From positions 1 to 64,000 of the forward strand of contig CANKVS010000010.1 of the NCBI GenBank assembly GCA_947487155.1: DNA of 64,000 bases, written 5' to 3'. Made by a program: the position numbers and the translations under genes. The stretch's first letter is position 1. Each line of letters opens with the position of its first letter. Below are positions 63,709 through 64,000 of this stretch, one piece after another. Source of the DNA: an uncultured Flaviramulus sp. GTDB taxonomy: Bacteria; Bacteroidota; Bacteroidia; Flavobacteriales; Flavobacteriaceae. The notes below the pieces were generated by a model, which worked only from the letters and a program-made list of their open reading frames with translations, made no database searches and was not told where the DNA came from.

Positions 63709-64000
63709 ATGGATTCATTAACTCAAATTGTATTAGGCGCAGCTTGTGGAGAAGCAATTTTAGGAAAGAAAATAGGTAATAAAGCGTTACTGTTTGGAGC
63801 TATTGGCGGAACGATACCTGATTTAGATGTTTTTGTTGGTAGTTGGCTTTACGGTAATGAGATTGATGCGATGCTTTTTCATCGCGGGTTTATGCATTCC
63901 ATTTTATTTTCTGTTTTAGCCGCTTTTGTTTTAGGATGGTTGGTTTTTAAATTATACAATTCAGGAAGAAGAAAAGATACAACCACTCAAAGTAATTGGG
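63709..64000 (+). CDS. YdjM/DUF457-type inner membrane metal-dependent hydrolase, partial
   Basis: The first 97 codons of a gene that runs off the window. The start MDSLTQIVLGAACGEAILG and the pattern GGTIPDLDVF and FHRGFMHSILFSVLAAF (a conserved His-Arg-Gly-x-x-His-Ser) are those of the YdjM/DUF457 family of membrane-bound metal-dependent hydrolases. Two to three membrane helices are visible. The C-terminus and true length cannot be judged. It is divergently transcribed from nhaC. Confidence 0.85.
   Translation, partial: MDSLTQIVLGAACGEAILGKKIGNKALLFGAIGGTIPDLDVFVGSWLYGNEIDAMLFHRGFMHSILFSVLAAFVLGWLVFKLYNSGRRKDTTTQSNW

Noticed and set aside
1-64000. CRISPR array
   Set aside because: I saw no set of regularly spaced direct repeats and no cas genes.

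Overview
The window comes from an AT-rich genome of the phylum Bacteroidota, almost certainly a marine member of the Flavobacteriaceae. The pointers are a SusC/SusD pair, lipoprotein-rich sugar degradation genes, TAnnTTTG-type -7 promoter elements, gene families typical of the group (CRTAC1/ASPIC lipoprotein, DUF2723, DUF3604, DUF6952) and a characteristic intergenic palindrome.

Positions 341-28096 form a polysaccharide utilisation locus. A plus-strand operon (341-12545) encodes a GH101/GH129-like enzyme, a GH42-like beta-galactosidase, a DUF3604 protein, a GH27 alpha-galactosidase, a type I sulfatase, an SDR dehydrogenase and an MFS sugar porter. A minus-strand operon (20685-12574) encodes SusC, SusD and an FG-GAP/ASPIC lipoprotein. 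Aldose 1-epimerase and an AraC regulator follow. A second plus-strand operon (23245-28096) encodes an SDR, an SMP-30 lactonase, an enolase-superfamily sugar-acid dehydratase and a GH97 with a retaining-type Asp. Together they suggest uptake of a sulfated galactan-like polymer, trimming of alpha- and beta-galactosyl residues and sulfate, and oxidative catabolism of the sugar. The substrate is inference.

Positions 28799-32150 are a scrap heap of mobile DNA: a 5'-truncated ECF sigma gene, an IS1595-type N-terminal fragment, an IS21-type element whose istA has lost its middle, and an ISL3/ISAon1-type transposase remnant that is itself split by a compact IS200/IS605-like element.

Positions 32301-49967 look like an island integrated at the 3' end of tRNA-Ser(UGA). 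A 13-bp copy of the tRNA 3' end sits at 32301, next to a tyrosine recombinase, and the intact tRNA closes the other end. The island carries an excisionase-like HTH protein, a RepA-like ATPase followed by palindromic repeats, a Pol-beta-like nucleotidyltransferase, and a compact putative defence cluster: a fused N6-adenine methyltransferase/BsuBI-PstI-type endonuclease, a DUF262 protein and a HEPN RNase-like protein. It also holds a DUF2723 membrane protein, a membrane-anchored LuxR-type regulator and several unknown small genes.

Positions 50226-64000 are ordinary flavobacterial chromosome: nitroreductase, DegT aminotransferase, RibB with a degenerate GTP cyclohydrolase II domain, LptF/G-type permease, LolA, FtsK, DgkA, Tpx, a thioredoxin-like protein, AhpC-type peroxiredoxin, NhaC antiporter and the start of a YdjM/DUF457-type membrane protein.
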